Source: Betaproteobacteria bacterium HGW-Betaproteobacteria-20
GTDB taxonomy: Bacteria > Pseudomonadota > Gammaproteobacteria > Burkholderiales > Methylophilaceae
Direction: 5' to 3'
DNA: 14,348 bases
NCBI GenBank assembly: GCA_002842195.1
Contig: PHCL01000004.1
Location: 1-14,348, forward strand
How positions within the stretch are numbered: position 1 is the stretch's first letter; the number at the start of each line of letters is the position of its first letter. The notes beneath the pieces were generated by a model. It ran no database searches, was not told where the DNA came from, and saw nothing but the letters and a program-made list of their open reading frames with translations. Made by a program: the position numbers and the translations under genes. Below are positions 1-8,560 of this stretch, in pieces.

Positions 1-2
1 AT

Positions 3-1529
3 GCTATGCTAGCTAGCCCCTTGTTTGCAGGCTCTCCGCGTCAACGGCGTTTTTTAGATTACCTGGTCATCAACACCCTTGCGGGCAATGCAGACCGCCT
101 AAAAGGCTACACCATTGCGGTGGAAGTGTTTGACCGCACCAGTGACTTTGACCCAAGCCTAGATGCTATTGTGCGGGTAGAAGCCACTCGCCTGCGCAAC
201 AAACTGCGTGAATATTACGATACATTAGGCAAGCAAGATGCGGTGCGCATTAATTTCCCTAAGGGCGGCTACGTGCTGGAGATTACTTTACAACAAAGCC
301 AGTCAGCGAAACCAGTTTTAGTCTCCACAAATACTCCACGCCTGATAGAAGATAGACCTTCGCTGGCGGTATTACCGTTTGCTAATATTGGCGTAGACAA
401 TACCAAAGAATATTTTGCCGATGGCGTGGTAGATAGTCTAATTTCGATGTTTTCCAGGCTGTCCGGTGTATTTGTTATCTCTCGGCAGTCTTCGTTCTCT
501 TATAAAAACACCAGTAAAACTTCTGAGGAAATTGCGGTTGAATTAGGCGTACGTTATTTGCTTGAGGGCAGCGTACAGCACGCAGGCAATCAAGTGCGCG
601 TTACTGCACAGTTAGTGGATGCTATACATGGCGGACATGTATGGTCTGACCGCTACGACCGTGAGTTGAAAGATATTTTTGTGTTGCAAGATGAGCTCAC
701 CCAAAGCATTGTCAGTGTGTTGCAGATTAGGCTGGCGGGGGCAGAGGCAGAGTTATTTGGCTACAAAGGCAAGCACAATATAGAAGCGTACGATATATTA
801 TTGCAGGGGGTAGCACAGCATAGACTATATACGGAAAAATCGGTCCATGAAGCGATAACGTTATTCACAAAAGCGTTAAGCTTAGACCCTGATACCGCAG
901 TGACACACGCATGGATAGCTAGGTCATTAGCCTATACATGGTCGCAGCGGATAAATCTTAATCCTGCCATTTTAGAATTAGCCTTAACGCATGCAAGGCA
1001 CGCTATTGAGCTAGACCCGCAATGCCCCTATGCCCTATCTATATTAGGTTGGGTGCAGCTTTGGTGTAAAAACCGTGATGAAGCGATTGCAGAATGCCGT
1101 CGGGCTGTAGGGCTAGACCCTAACAATGCCGATGCCCATCTTTTTCTTTCGCTTGCGCTATCTGCAGCAGGTTTGGGTGAAGAAGCACTGTACTACATAG
1201 AAAAAGCAAAACGCTTTACGCCAACATCCAGCGCTTTTTATGAGTTTGCACTTGGTTGTGCCTATTACGTGTTAAAAGATTACCACAAAACCATCACCGC
1301 TTATGGGCTAGGTAGCATCGCAAGCCCCAGCTTTATCCCCTGCCATGTTTTTCAAATGTATTCTTATGAGCAACTAGGCATGCATGAGGAAGTAAAAAAG
1401 AAATTTGAGATTATTTGCGAACTCACAGGCAGTAGAAAGCAAATGCCCTCGTTGGTGCTTTGGACTGACAAAGCGCTTGCTGAGCAGCAAGTTGAACTTT
1501 GGCAGCGCATTTCTACACGCTATTCATAG
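3..1529 (+). CDS. TolB-like domain and TPR protein of the adenylate-cyclase-associated regulatory type, 5' end cut off
   Basis: The frame is open to the left edge. The first ATG (position 6) falls inside a conserved helix of the family (pattern L-x-x-x-L-A-S-P-x-F), so the true start is probably upstream. Counting from that ATG, residues 1-95 match the N-terminal domain of these proteins (RRFLDYLV, TIAVEVFDR, DAIVRVEATRLRNKLREYY, PKGGYV). Residues about 117-245 are a TolB/FlgO-like domain (SLAVLPFANIG, YFADGVVDSL, YLLEGSVQ, VTAQLVDA, VWSDRYDRELKDIFVLQDE). Residues about 255-450 are helical repeats of TPR type (HEAITLFTKALSLDP, ALTHARHAIELDP, AIAECRRAVGLDP). No signal peptide or membrane helix is visible, so a cytoplasmic location is inferred. 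Relatives are often joined to CadC-like or cyclase domains, but no catalytic domain is present in this part. The molecular role is unknown. It converges on metW. Confidence 0.75.
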   Translation, partial: AMLASPLFAGSPRQRRFLDYLVINTLAGNADRLKGYTIAVEVFDRTSDFDPSLDAIVRVEATRLRNKLREYYDTLGKQDAVRINFPKGGYVLEITLQQSQSAKPVLVSTNTPRLIEDRPSLAVLPFANIGVDNTKEYFADGVVDSLISMFSRLSGVFVISRQSSFSYKNTSKTSEEIAVELGVRYLLEGSVQHAGNQVRVTAQLVDAIHGGHVWSDRYDRELKDIFVLQDELTQSIVSVLQIRLAGAEAELFGYKGKHNIEAYDILLQGVAQHRLYTEKSVHEAITLFTKALSLDPDTAVTHAWIARSLAYTWSQRINLNPAILELALTHARHAIELDPQCPYALSILGWVQLWCKNRDEAIAECRRAVGLDPNNADAHLFLSLALSAAGLGEEALYYIEKAKRFTPTSSAFYEFALGCAYYVLKDYHKTITAYGLGSIASPSFIPCHVFQMYSYEQLGMHEEVKKKFEIICELTGSRKQMPSLVLWTDKALAEQQVELWQRISTRYS

Positions 1530-1530
1530 C

Positions 1531-2136
1531 TTATTTTTTTAATCGATACATGGCCAAATTACCCAGCAGATTGGGCATAAAACTCACTTCACTGCCATCG
1601 GTAATCACTTTGCGCTCTAAAATTGTAATTTTGTGATTATTACAAAATTTATCGAAGTCGTTAATGGTGCAAAGATGCACATTAGGCGTATCGTACCACT
1701 GATATGGCAATATTTTTGACACAGGCATATTGCCAGCGACGATTTGCATGCGGTTGCGCCAATAGCCAAAATTGGGGAAAGTCACTATAATTTCTCGCCC
1801 CACCCGCAGCATTTCATGCACAATTTCTTCAGTGTTGTGCATAGCTTGCAGGGTTTGCGAGAGTATTACAGTATCAAACGACTGGTCTTCAAAGCCTGAT
1901 AAACCGTCTTCTAAGTCCATTTGGATGACGTTGCTGCCGTTTTTCATGCATGCCAGCCAATTGGTATCGTCTTTTTCTACACCGTAGCCTTTTACTTCCA
2001 TGCCGGCGCGCAAAAATTGTAGCAGTTCACCATCGCCACAACCTAAATCAAGCACTTTAGAACCAAAAGTGACCCAACCTGTAATAATTGCAAAATCGTG
2101 CCTGAATTTTGTAAAATTTACATTATTTTGCATCAT
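1531..2136 (-). CDS. metW: MetW, methyltransferase-fold partner of MetX in methionine biosynthesis
   Basis: The product is about 201 residues, the usual size for MetW. It has a class I SAM-methyltransferase fold: the glycine-rich motif VLDLGCGDG at residues 28-36, then an acidic MDLEDGL segment, [12 protein letters not shown], and [15 protein letters not shown]. MetW is encoded beside MetX in many proteobacteria and is needed there for the homoserine acyltransferase step, although its own reaction is not settled. The start is ambiguous. The frame reads TTG-GTG-GTG-ATG-ATG, and I chose the first ATG (2136); TTG at 2145 and ATG at 2133 are alternatives. With any of these the gene overlaps the 3' end of metX by roughly 11-23 bases, which implies translational coupling. 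It is the last gene of the minus-strand cluster. Confidence 0.88.
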   Translation of the reverse strand: MMQNNVNFTKFRHDFAIITGWVTFGSKVLDLGCGDGELLQFLRAGMEVKGYGVEKDDTNWLACMKNGSNVIQMDLEDGLSGFEDQSFDTVILSQTLQAMHNTEEIVHEMLRVGREIIVTFPNFGYWRNRMQIVAGNMPVSKILPYQWYDTPNVHLCTINDFDKFCNNHKITILERKVITDGSEVSFMPNLLGNLAMYRLKK

Positions 2137-3280
2137 CACCACCAAGGTCTATATTGTTCAGGTAAGCACGCAAAATATTGTGATAGTGTGTACCTGGCAT
2201 TAAAAAGGCATCATGGCCGTGTGCAGCAGTCACTTCGGCGTAGCTCACGGTGAGTTCATTGTCCAGCAAAGCCTTTACAATTTCGCGTGAGCGCGCGGGT
2301 GAAAAGCGCCAATCGCTAGTGAAGGAAAGCACCAGAAATTGCGCACTTACATTTTTCAGGGCTGCAGTTAAATCGCCATTAAATGCCAATGCTGGGTCGT
2401 AATAATCCAAAGCACGCGTCATGCGTAAATAGGTGTTTGCGTCAAACTCACCGGCAAATTTATCACCTTGATAACGCAGGTAAGATTCCATTTCAAACTC
2501 AGCATCAAAACTGTATTTGATGCCATCTTTAAGCTTGCGACCAAATTTTGCTCCCATTGCATCGTCGCTTAAATAAGTAATGTGGCCCAGCATGCGGGCA
2601 ATTCGCAGGCCACACCTGGGCACAACGCCATGCGCGTAATAATCGCCGTCATGAAATTCAGGGTCAGTAATAATCGCCTGACGCGCAACTTCATTAAACG
2701 CCATATTTTGCGCGGTAAGGTTGGGTGCGGACGCGATTACCAAGGCATGACGCACGCGTTCCGGGTAAGCAATTGTCCACTGCAATGCCTGCATGCCGCC
2801 GAGGCTGCCGCCTACTACTGCAGCCAATTGTTGTATACCTAGGTAATCCGCAAGCAGGGTTTGTGAGGTTACCCAGTCTTCAACCGTTAACACAGGGAAT
2901 TGTGAACCCCAAGGCTGCCGGGTTGCAGGGTTAATGCTAGCCGAGCCAGTGCTACCATGGCAACCGCCCAGATTATTCATACCTATAACAAAAAATTTGT
3001 TGGTATCTAACGGTTTATTGGGGCCAATCAGGTTATCCCACCAGCCTGGATATTTATCATCTTCACTATATTTGCCCGCCACGTGATGCGTTCCTGAAAG
3101 CGCATGACAGATAAGCACCGCATTGGATTTATCGGCATTTAAAGTGCCATAGGTTTCGTACACCAGGTCAAACTGCGGCAACACCGCACCGCTTTTCAGT
3201 GTGAGCGGTTTATCAAAGTGTGCAGTTTGCGGGGCAACGATTCCAACGGAACCAGTGGCAACAGGGTTATTTTCAGTCAT
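2123..3280 (-). CDS. metX: MetX, homoserine O-acyltransferase, probably succinyl-specific
   Basis: This alpha/beta-hydrolase enzyme acylates homoserine from an acyl-CoA to start methionine synthesis in the cytoplasm. The protein is 385 residues, typical of the family. The nucleophile is S159 in [15 protein letters not shown]323 ([10 protein letters not shown]) and H356 (AHGHDAFL) complete the triad. The oxyanion-region segment [14 protein letters not shown] is at 102-115, and the substrate-binding arginine is likely R226 in [11 protein letters not shown]325, two residues after the catalytic Asp, sits where succinyl-CoA-using MetX enzymes carry an arginine tied to acyl-CoA choice, so I infer homoserine O-succinyltransferase rather than acetyltransferase activity. 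The gene follows prmC by 22 bases and its end overlaps metW. No strong ribosome binding site is visible before the ATG. Confidence 0.95.
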   Translation of the reverse strand: MTENNPVATGSVGIVAPQTAHFDKPLTLKSGAVLPQFDLVYETYGTLNADKSNAVLICHALSGTHHVAGKYSEDDKYPGWWDNLIGPNKPLDTNKFFVIGMNNLGGCHGSTGSASINPATRQPWGSQFPVLTVEDWVTSQTLLADYLGIQQLAAVVGGSLGGMQALQWTIAYPERVRHALVIASAPNLTAQNMAFNEVARQAIITDPEFHDGDYYAHGVVPRCGLRIARMLGHITYLSDDAMGAKFGRKLKDGIKYSFDAEFEMESYLRYQGDKFAGEFDANTYLRMTRALDYYDPALAFNGDLTAALKNVSAQFLVLSFTSDWRFSPARSREIVKALLDNELTVSYAEVTAAHGHDAFLMPGTHYHNILRAYLNNIDLGGDDAK

Positions 3281-3302
3281 GGCGTGATTATACTATAGGA
3301 TA

Positions 3303-4190
3303 TTAGTCCCAATGCGTACTCACAATGAGCGGATTTTTGCCGATGGTGACGCGATTATTGCCAGCTATATCTCTAATGGTTTCAAGGTTGGTTAAGCCGG
3401 TTTGCGCCATTAAGTCTGTCACCAATTCTGCCTGATTATAACCATGCTCCAGCATCAGCCAGCCTTGCGGCTTTAGGTGGATTAAACAATTGTTGATAAT
3501 CTGGCGGATATCATCCAGACCATCCACACCAGAGACCAACGCCGACAGCGGCTCAAAACGCAAATCGCCTTGCGTTAAATGCGCGTCATTTTGTTCGATA
3601 TAAGGCGGGTTACTCACAATCACATCGAACTGATTTACGTTATTATTTTCATTATCAAGATTATCAAACCAGTGACTCAACACAAACTGTACGTTAACAA
3701 TATTCAAGTTTTCGGCATTTTTCCTGGCGATTTCCAAAGCAGCTGTTGAGGCATCAACTGCGATAACGCTTGCTTGCGGGCGATGTTTAGCGATGGCTAA
3801 CGCAATCGCACCAGTGCCTGTGCCCAGGTCCAAAATACGTATCTCGTCATTCTCGTGAAGAGGGATTTTCCCCAAAACCGCCTCTACTAATGTTTCAGTA
3901 TCAGGCCGCGGAATCAGAGTGTCAGGCGTCACCATCAATTCCAGACCATAAAACTCGCGACATCCCAGAATATAAGCCATTGGTTCGCCATGTAAACGAC
4001 GATTTAATAATGCCTCAAACTCCGCATGGATATTGGGCTGCAGCGCATCATTTTCATGCGCAATCAGCCATGCATGGTTTACCTTTAACGCATATTGCAA
4101 AAACAATTGTGCTTCTAGTTTAGCATCATCGTTTTTTAATTGAGCGGATGCCGCAAGCAAGGTGGATTGTATGGTTTTGGGAGAGGTCAT
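3303..4190 (-). CDS. prmC: PrmC, release factor glutamine N5-methyltransferase
   Basis: PrmC (HemK) uses SAM to methylate the glutamine of the GGQ motif in class 1 release factors, improving peptide release. The 295-residue protein has an N-terminal helical domain (about 1-75), the linker signature GCREFYGLEL at 76-85 and IPRPDTETLVE at 93-103. The SAM site ILDLGTGTGAIAL is at 119-131 and the substrate-glutamine motif NPPY at 194-197. It lies directly downstream of prfA, whose product is its substrate, an order conserved in many proteobacteria including E. coli. The 126-base gap from prfA holds a degenerate interspersed repeat. No clear Shine-Dalgarno sequence precedes the ATG (the preceding bases are cgcatttatttt). 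Confidence 0.95.
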   Translation of the reverse strand: MTSPKTIQSTLLAASAQLKNDDAKLEAQLFLQYALKVNHAWLIAHENDALQPNIHAEFEALLNRRLHGEPMAYILGCREFYGLELMVTPDTLIPRPDTETLVEAVLGKIPLHENDEIRILDLGTGTGAIALAIAKHRPQASVIAVDASTAALEIARKNAENLNIVNVQFVLSHWFDNLDNENNNVNQFDVIVSNPPYIEQNDAHLTQGDLRFEPLSALVSGVDGLDDIRQIINNCLIHLKPQGWLMLEHGYNQAELVTDLMAQTGLTNLETIRDIAGNNRVTIGKNPLIVSTHWD

Positions 4191-4276
4191 AAAATAAATG
4201 CGATGCTAGCAGTAGTTGATGAAGCGAAGAAAAATCAGGGAAAACTTCACAAATCCATTGATTTCATTGCACTTGT

Positions 4277-4292
4277 CCTGAGCTTGCCAAGG
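4277..4292. repeat. Degenerate copy of the CCTGAGCTTGTCGAAGG interspersed repeat
   Basis: The plus strand reads cctgagcttgccaagg. This is the same word as the right arm of the inverted repeat after trpC (cctgagcttgtcgaagg) with one substitution and one lost base. It lies in the prfA-prmC gap. The 8-mer tgcacttg occurs on both sides of it (4268-4275 and 4308-4315). No opposite arm is evident nearby, so this looks like a decayed or half copy. Confidence 0.55.
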
Positions 4293-4316
4293 CGACCCCA
4301 TCGGCGCTGCACTTGG

Positions 4317-5399
4317 TTAATTATCTTCACCCAGGCTCGCCAGCAAGTCAGCCTGATGTTCCGCTGATAATGCACCAATCAATTCATCCATATCCCCTTC
4401 AGTAATCGCGTCAATTTTATATAGTGTGAGGTTAATGCGATGGTCGGTAATGCGGCCCTGTGGATAGTTGTAAGTACGGATGCGCTCACTGCGGTCACCG
4501 GAACCAATTAAACTTTTACGCTCAGAGGCGATTTTGCTTTGCTGTTCATCCACCTGTTTGGCTTTAATACGCGCGGCCAGCACGGCCATGGCTTGTGCTT
4601 TGTTGGCGTGCTGGCTACGGCCTTCCTGGCACTCCACCACGATGCCTGTTGGCGCGTGGGTAATGCGCACGGCAGAGTCAGTTTTGTTGATGTGCTGCCC
4701 CCCTGCGCCGCTGGCTCTGTATGTATCTATGCGAATGTCAGCCGGATTAATGACAATGTCAGACACTTCATCCGCCTCGGCCAGCACGGCAACCGTGCAG
4801 GCGGATGTGTGGATGCGACCTTGCGTTTCGGTATCTGGCACACGTTGTACGCGGTGACCACCACTTTCAAATTTGAGTTTGGAATACGCGCCATAACCTT
4901 CGATTTTGGCGATGATTTCTTTGTAGCCGCCAATTTCAGACTCATTGGCTGACATGATTTCTACTTTCCACTTCTGGCGTTCTGCGTACCTTGAATACAT
5001 TCTAAAAAGGTCGCCGGCAAACAGACCGGATTCATCGCCACCGGTACCTGCGCGGATTTCCAGGAAAATATTTTTTTCGTCATTGGGATCCTTTGGCAGT
5101 AATAGTTTTTGTAAATCTAACTCGACTTTTTCCAGCGTCGCTTTGGCATTTTCAATTTCCTCTTGCGCAAACTCTTTCATGTCTGGGTCACTTAACATCT
5201 TTTGCGCTTCTGCCATGTCTGCTTCGGCTTGCTCAAACACGTGATATTGCTCAACGATAGGCGTAATTTCCGCGTGCTCTTGCGTGAGCTTGCGGTAATT
5301 ATCCATGTTGTTGGTAACGCCTTCGGAGCTCATCAGGCGGTTCAGCTCTTCTAAACGCTCGCTTAAAGAAGCGAGTTTTTTGATCATACTGGGTTTCAT
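4317..5399 (-). CDS. prfA: Peptide chain release factor 1 (RF1)
   Basis: RF1 recognises UAA and UAG in the ribosomal A site and triggers peptide hydrolysis. The 360-residue length is standard for the family. Residues 1-100 form the helical coiled-coil domain 1, rich in Glu and Lys. The codon-recognition loop is [15 protein letters not shown], with the PxT tripeptide at 188-190 (PDT here). The catalytic GGQ is at 233-235 within [25 protein letters not shown] rather than a PxxF-type SPF motif distinguishes it from RF2. M1 was chosen because an AAAGAA stretch lies about 9 bases upstream; M5 is the alternative. The gene sits 80 bases after hemA, and that gap is largely a tandem repeat. prmC follows it. 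Confidence 0.96.
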   Translation of the reverse strand: MKPSMIKKLASLSERLEELNRLMSSEGVTNNMDNYRKLTQEHAEITPIVEQYHVFEQAEADMAEAQKMLSDPDMKEFAQEEIENAKATLEKVELDLQKLLLPKDPNDEKNIFLEIRAGTGGDESGLFAGDLFRMYSRYAERQKWKVEIMSANESEIGGYKEIIAKIEGYGAYSKLKFESGGHRVQRVPDTETQGRIHTSACTVAVLAEADEVSDIVINPADIRIDTYRASGAGGQHINKTDSAVRITHAPTGIVVECQEGRSQHANKAQAMAVLAARIKAKQVDEQQSKIASERKSLIGSGDRSERIRTYNYPQGRITDHRINLTLYKIDAITEGDMDELIGALSAEHQADLLASLGEDN

Positions 5400-5425
5400 G
5401 TTGGGTATTCTTTAAAGTTTAATTT

Positions 5426-5493
5426 GGCTTAGTGTTTGGTTAAGCTTGGTGTTTAATTAAGCTTAATGTTTTGTTAAGCTTAGTGTTTAATTA
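5426..5493. repeat. Four tandem 17-bp repeat units at the hemA-prfA junction
   Basis: The plus strand shows four consecutive 17-base units: ggcttagtgtttggtta, agcttggtgtttaatta, agcttaatgttttgtta and agcttagtgtttaatta. The consensus is roughly agcttagtgtttaatta. The unit nearest hemA carries the hemA stop codon (TAA at 5482-5480, minus strand) and the last coding triplets (LIKH). The other three lie in the gap before prfA, so the array probably grew by duplication of the hemA 3' end. Each junction makes a ttaagctta-like palindrome. Because 17 is not a multiple of three, read-through would meet stops in shifting frames. Confidence 0.85.
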
Positions 5494-6739
5494 AATACAG
5501 CTGTTTAATCACATCTTCCAGCTTAGCGTGCTCGTCACCATGTGTCTGGTTAAGCGCATGGCTGGGCGCGTGTAAAAATTTGTTAGTCAGCGCGTTACTC
5601 AAAGCCTCTAATACGCTTTCCGGGCTTTCGCCTTTTTGAATCAGTTTAAACGCTTTTTCCAACTCGGCCTGACGGGTTATTTCAGCTTGATCGCGTAGCG
5701 CCTTAATGGTGGGTACCGCATCGCGCTTTTTTAGCCATTGCATAAAGTGTTCTACACGTGCGGTCACTATGATTTCGGCAGCTACGGCAGCCTCCTGGCG
5801 ATTAACAATGCCATCTGCCACCACTTGCGCAAGGTCATCTACCGTGTATAAAAACACGTCATCCAAATCGGCGACTTCAGGCTCTATATCGCGTGGAACC
5901 GCTAAATCGACCATAAAAACAGGCCGGTGGCGACGCGCCTTAATCGCGCTCTCAACCATGCCCAAACCTACTATCGGCAACTGACTGGCAGTGCTGGTAA
6001 TCACAATATCATACTCGGCAAAGCTTTCAGGCAAGTCATTAAGTAAAATCGCTTTTGCGCTAACACCTTGCAAACTGATTTTTTCTGCCAGGCGTGAACC
6101 GCGCTCTAATGTGCGATTCGCCACCATCATGCTTTTGGGCTTTTGTGCCGCAAAATGGTCTGCACACAGCTCTATCATTTCACCTGCACCGATCAATAAG
6201 ACTTTTTGGTCGCTTATATTGCCAAAAATACGTTGCGCAAGTTTTACCGCCGCCGCCGCCATTGAGATTGAATTTGCCCCAATGTCAGTATTGGTACGCA
6301 CTTCTTTGGCGACTTCAAAGGTGCGCTGAAAAAGCTTGTGCAAATGCGTACCCAGCGTGCCGGCATCCTGTGCGATTTTGACGGATTGTTTAAATTGCCC
6401 CAAAATTTGCGCTTCGCCTAGCACCATGCTATCTAACCCTGAAGCCACGCGGAAGGCGTGTTTTACTGCTGCGTCATTGGGTAAAGTGTAGATGTAAGGT
6501 TGCAGTTTGCTCATTTCTAATTTGTGATATTGCGATAACCAGTTAAGCGGTTTTTCAGGATTATCGGTGCTGCAATAAAGCTCGGTGCGGTTGCAGGTGG
6601 ATAAAATAGCCGCTTCAGTGGCTCCGTGCGTAGTCAGTTCGCGCAAGGCGCTACCTAAATGCTCGCCGTTAAAAGCAACATTTTCACGAATCTGGATGGG
6701 TGCGGTCGTGTGGTTAACGCCGATAACATATAACTGCAT
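5480..6739 (-). CDS. hemA: Glutamyl-tRNA reductase
   Basis: HemA reduces the glutamate of Glu-tRNA to glutamate-1-semialdehyde with NADPH, the first committed step of C5-pathway tetrapyrrole synthesis. With the chosen start the protein has 419 residues, normal for the family. The N-terminus is [19 protein letters not shown]. The catalytic cysteine is C49 in [11 protein letters not shown]. The motif [15 protein letters not shown] is at 101-115, and the NADPH-binding [12 protein letters not shown] is at 180-191. The C-terminal helical dimerisation domain starts near residue 310. A longer reading frame begins with TTG at 6775 and would add 12 residues, but homologues begin at MQLYVIG, so ATG at 6739 is preferred. 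It heads the minus-strand cluster, divergent from rpe. Its stop codon lies in a 17-bp tandem repeat unit. Confidence 0.95.
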   Translation of the reverse strand: MQLYVIGVNHTTAPIQIRENVAFNGEHLGSALRELTTHGATEAAILSTCNRTELYCSTDNPEKPLNWLSQYHKLEMSKLQPYIYTLPNDAAVKHAFRVASGLDSMVLGEAQILGQFKQSVKIAQDAGTLGTHLHKLFQRTFEVAKEVRTNTDIGANSISMAAAAVKLAQRIFGNISDQKVLLIGAGEMIELCADHFAAQKPKSMMVANRTLERGSRLAEKISLQGVSAKAILLNDLPESFAEYDIVITSTASQLPIVGLGMVESAIKARRHRPVFMVDLAVPRDIEPEVADLDDVFLYTVDDLAQVVADGIVNRQEAAVAAEIIVTARVEHFMQWLKKRDAVPTIKALRDQAEITRQAELEKAFKLIQKGESPESVLEALSNALTNKFLHAPSHALNQTHGDEHAKLEDVIKQLYLIKH

Positions 6740-6860
6740 AGGCGTAATTTTGATGGATTGGCTTATGTTAAGCAAGAAGCTTCATGTTTTTAGTGAAAAA
6801 TCGGGTTAAAATAACACTTTAATAGTAATTTATTAACATTTAAGAGAATGGACTGTAGCC
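6740..6860. promoter_or_regulatory. Divergent intergenic region between hemA and rpe
   Basis: This 121-base AT-rich stretch separates two divergent start codons and must carry the promoters for both directions. A TAAAAT hexamer at 6807-6812 could be a -10 element for rpe, but no convincing -35 lies at the right distance, so no promoter is assigned. An AAGAGA run at 6842-6847 may help ribosome binding for rpe, though it is about 13 bases from the ATG. No operator-like palindrome stood out. Confidence 0.4.
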
Positions 6861-7571
6861 ATGGATAAAACTTTTAGAATTGCCCCTAGTATTCTTTCTG
6901 CAAACTTTGCTAAATTAGGCCAGGAAATTGATGACGTGATTACTTCCGGTACCGATTTTGTGCACTTTGACGTGATGGATAATCACTATGTGCCCAACCT
7001 CACCATTGGCCCTTTGGTTTGCGAAGCCATTCGCGAAACTGCTACGCGTGTAGGCGGTATTATTGATGTGCATTTGATGGTGAAACCAGTAGACCGCATC
7101 ATTCCTGACTTTGCCAAAGCGGGCGCGAACATCATCACTTTTCACCCGGAAGCTTCTGAGCATATTGATCGCAGCTTAGCCATGGTGCGCGAATTAGGCT
7201 GTAAATCTGGCTTGGTTTTCAACCCTGCCACATCATTAAGTTATCTGGACCATGTGATGGATAAAGTGGATATGGTGTTGCTGATGTCTGTAAACCCTGG
7301 TTTTGGTGGTCAAAAATTTATTCCTGAAACCTTGAATAAACTACGTTTAGCGCGTGCAAAAATAGATGCGTATTATGAAAAAACCGGCCGTCAAATCTGG
7401 CTTGAAGTAGATGGCGGCGTAAACACGCAAAATATTGCTGAAATTGCCAAAGCCGGTGCTGATACATTTGTCGCTGGTAACGCGATTTTCACACAGGGAA
7501 AAGACACTGATAAAAATCGCTACAACACAATCGTAAGCGAGATGCGCGCAGCATTGGCCAGCGTTAAATAA
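6861..7571 (+). CDS. rpe: Ribulose-phosphate 3-epimerase
   Basis: Rpe interconverts ribulose 5-phosphate and xylulose 5-phosphate. In a methylotroph this serves both the pentose phosphate pathway and regeneration of ribulose 5-phosphate for formaldehyde fixation (inference from the likely host). The 236-residue TIM-barrel protein has [14 protein letters not shown] at 7-20. Metal ligands are expected at H35 and D37 ([14 protein letters not shown]), H71 (DVHLMV) and D184 (EVDGGV), with D37 and D184 as the acid-base pair. The phosphate loop is [11 protein letters not shown] at 143-153. It precedes gph and the trp genes, an order known from other proteobacteria. A 292-base gap separates it from gph. 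Confidence 0.96.
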   Translation: MDKTFRIAPSILSANFAKLGQEIDDVITSGTDFVHFDVMDNHYVPNLTIGPLVCEAIRETATRVGGIIDVHLMVKPVDRIIPDFAKAGANIITFHPEASEHIDRSLAMVRELGCKSGLVFNPATSLSYLDHVMDKVDMVLLMSVNPGFGGQKFIPETLNKLRLARAKIDAYYEKTGRQIWLEVDGGVNTQNIAEIAKAGADTFVAGNAIFTQGKDTDKNRYNTIVSEMRAALASVK

Positions 7572-7863
7572 ACGATAAAATTTTGTCGCATTAAATGATA
7601 GTTACACTAGTCAGCTGCCATCTGCATTTTATGTAAAAATGCCTTTCAAAAACCTCGAGAGAAAAATGTTGCCCTGAGAGCCTTTATCTACAAGGCTTGC
7701 AGAGCGGCATGAGTGAAGAGGTGTGTCATTTGGCAAATAGGCGGTAATTTTATGCATCAAAAATTGACGACATATACTTAATGTATTCGAGCTAATTTGG
7801 TATCAATGTGATGGTGTGCAGGGCTCATCAATACTACAAACAATACTGGGGTTCTGACAAGCT
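7572..7863. other. 292-bp intergenic stretch between rpe and gph, no gene recognised
   Basis: Both strands hold only very short reading frames (about 9-13 codons), none with a recognisable product. Two small perfect inverted repeats are visible. One is GCATTTT-ATGTA-AAAATGC at 7624-7642. The other is AGCCTT-TATCTAC-AAGGCT at 7679-7697. The first is a possible but weak terminator for rpe, because no T-run follows it. TATACT at 7773-7778 resembles a -10 box but lacks a matching -35. The stretch is unusually long for an rpe-gph spacer and could be a remnant of an inserted element or a long leader for gph. Nothing in it identifies it. Confidence 0.5.
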
Positions 7864-8529
7864 ATGGCATTTAAAGTAAAAGCCGTCATGTTGGACCTTG
7901 ACGGCACGCTGGTCCATACCGCGCCGGAAATCGCGGTGGCGGCAAACCAGATGTTGGCAGATTTAAAGCTGCCGGCATTGCCGTATGCTCAAATTACCGG
8001 CTACATTGGCGAAGGTGCGCGGGTGTTGATTAAGCGTTGCTTAACTGGCAAACTTTACAATGAGCCAGATGCGGCATTGCTTGCACAGGCAGAGCCGCTG
8101 TTTTTTGCGCATTATGCAAGCAATGTAACAGATAGTAGGCCGTTTGATGGCGTGCTGGCCGGGTTGAAAGCCATGCAGAATAAGGGTTTCAGACTTGCCT
8201 GTGTGACCAATAAGCCTGAAAAATTCACTTTGCCTTTACTGCAAAAAAGCGGTCTGGCGGAGTTTTTTGAGTTAGTAGTTTCTGGCGACAGTTTGCCAAA
8301 AAAGAAACCTGACCCGATGCAGTTGCAACACATCTGTGCAAAGTTTGATGTGCCGGAATATGAAGCCGTGCTGGTGGGCGATTCAGAAACAGATATTACG
8401 GCGGCACATGCAGCAGGCTGCTTTATTGTCACGGTGCCTTACGGGTATAATCAGGGGCGGCCGATTGATGAATCTAAAGTCGATGCAACGATTGATGATT
8501 TAACAGAACTGGAATCACTGCTGGTTTAA
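7864..8529 (+). CDS. gph: Phosphoglycolate phosphatase, HAD superfamily
   Basis: Gph hydrolyses 2-phosphoglycolate to glycolate, clearing a product of DNA repair or of Rubisco oxygenation. The 221-residue protein shows all four HAD motifs. Motif I is MLDLDGTL, with nucleophile D11 and general acid D13. Motif II is VTNK, with T115. Motif III is the lysine cluster KKKPDP at 146-151. Motif IV is GDSETDI, with acidic residues D173 and D177. The small helical cap between residues 18 and about 90 fits the Gph subfamily. Placement between rpe and trpE is the conserved proteobacterial context and supports Gph over other HAD hydrolases. The ribosome binding site is weak. Confidence 0.9.
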   Translation: MAFKVKAVMLDLDGTLVHTAPEIAVAANQMLADLKLPALPYAQITGYIGEGARVLIKRCLTGKLYNEPDAALLAQAEPLFFAHYASNVTDSRPFDGVLAGLKAMQNKGFRLACVTNKPEKFTLPLLQKSGLAEFFELVVSGDSLPKKKPDPMQLQHICAKFDVPEYEAVLVGDSETDITAAHAAGCFIVTVPYGYNQGRPIDESKVDATIDDLTELESLLV

Positions 8530-8560
8530 CATGCACTAATTTAGAATTAAGCAAAATAGA

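Noticed and set aside
2000..2203. Plus-strand open frame opposite the metX-metW overlap
   Set aside because: Both opposing genes are well supported, and the frame encodes a low-complexity product without family resemblance.
3287..3292. A perfect TATAAT on the minus strand just upstream of metX
   Set aside because: It lies only six bases from the ATG and has no -35 at a suitable distance, so it would give a transcript starting in the start codon. Its position inside a tight operon makes chance more likely.
4539..4952. 137-codon plus-strand open frame opposite prfA
   Set aside because: It is a shadow of the highly conserved RF1 coding sequence, with no recognisable domain and no ribosome binding site.
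5426..5493. CRISPR-like array
   Set aside because: The 17-base units are directly adjacent with no unique spacers and are diverged, so this is a simple tandem repeat.
6740..6775. TTG-initiated 12-residue extension of HemA
   Set aside because: Glutamyl-tRNA reductases begin at the MQLYVIG-type strand, and the extra residues show no conserved pattern or ribosome binding site.
7624..7642. Terminator for rpe (GCATTTT-ATGTA-AAAATGC)
   Set aside because: The stem is short and AT-rich and no T-run follows it, so termination is not supported on the plus strand.
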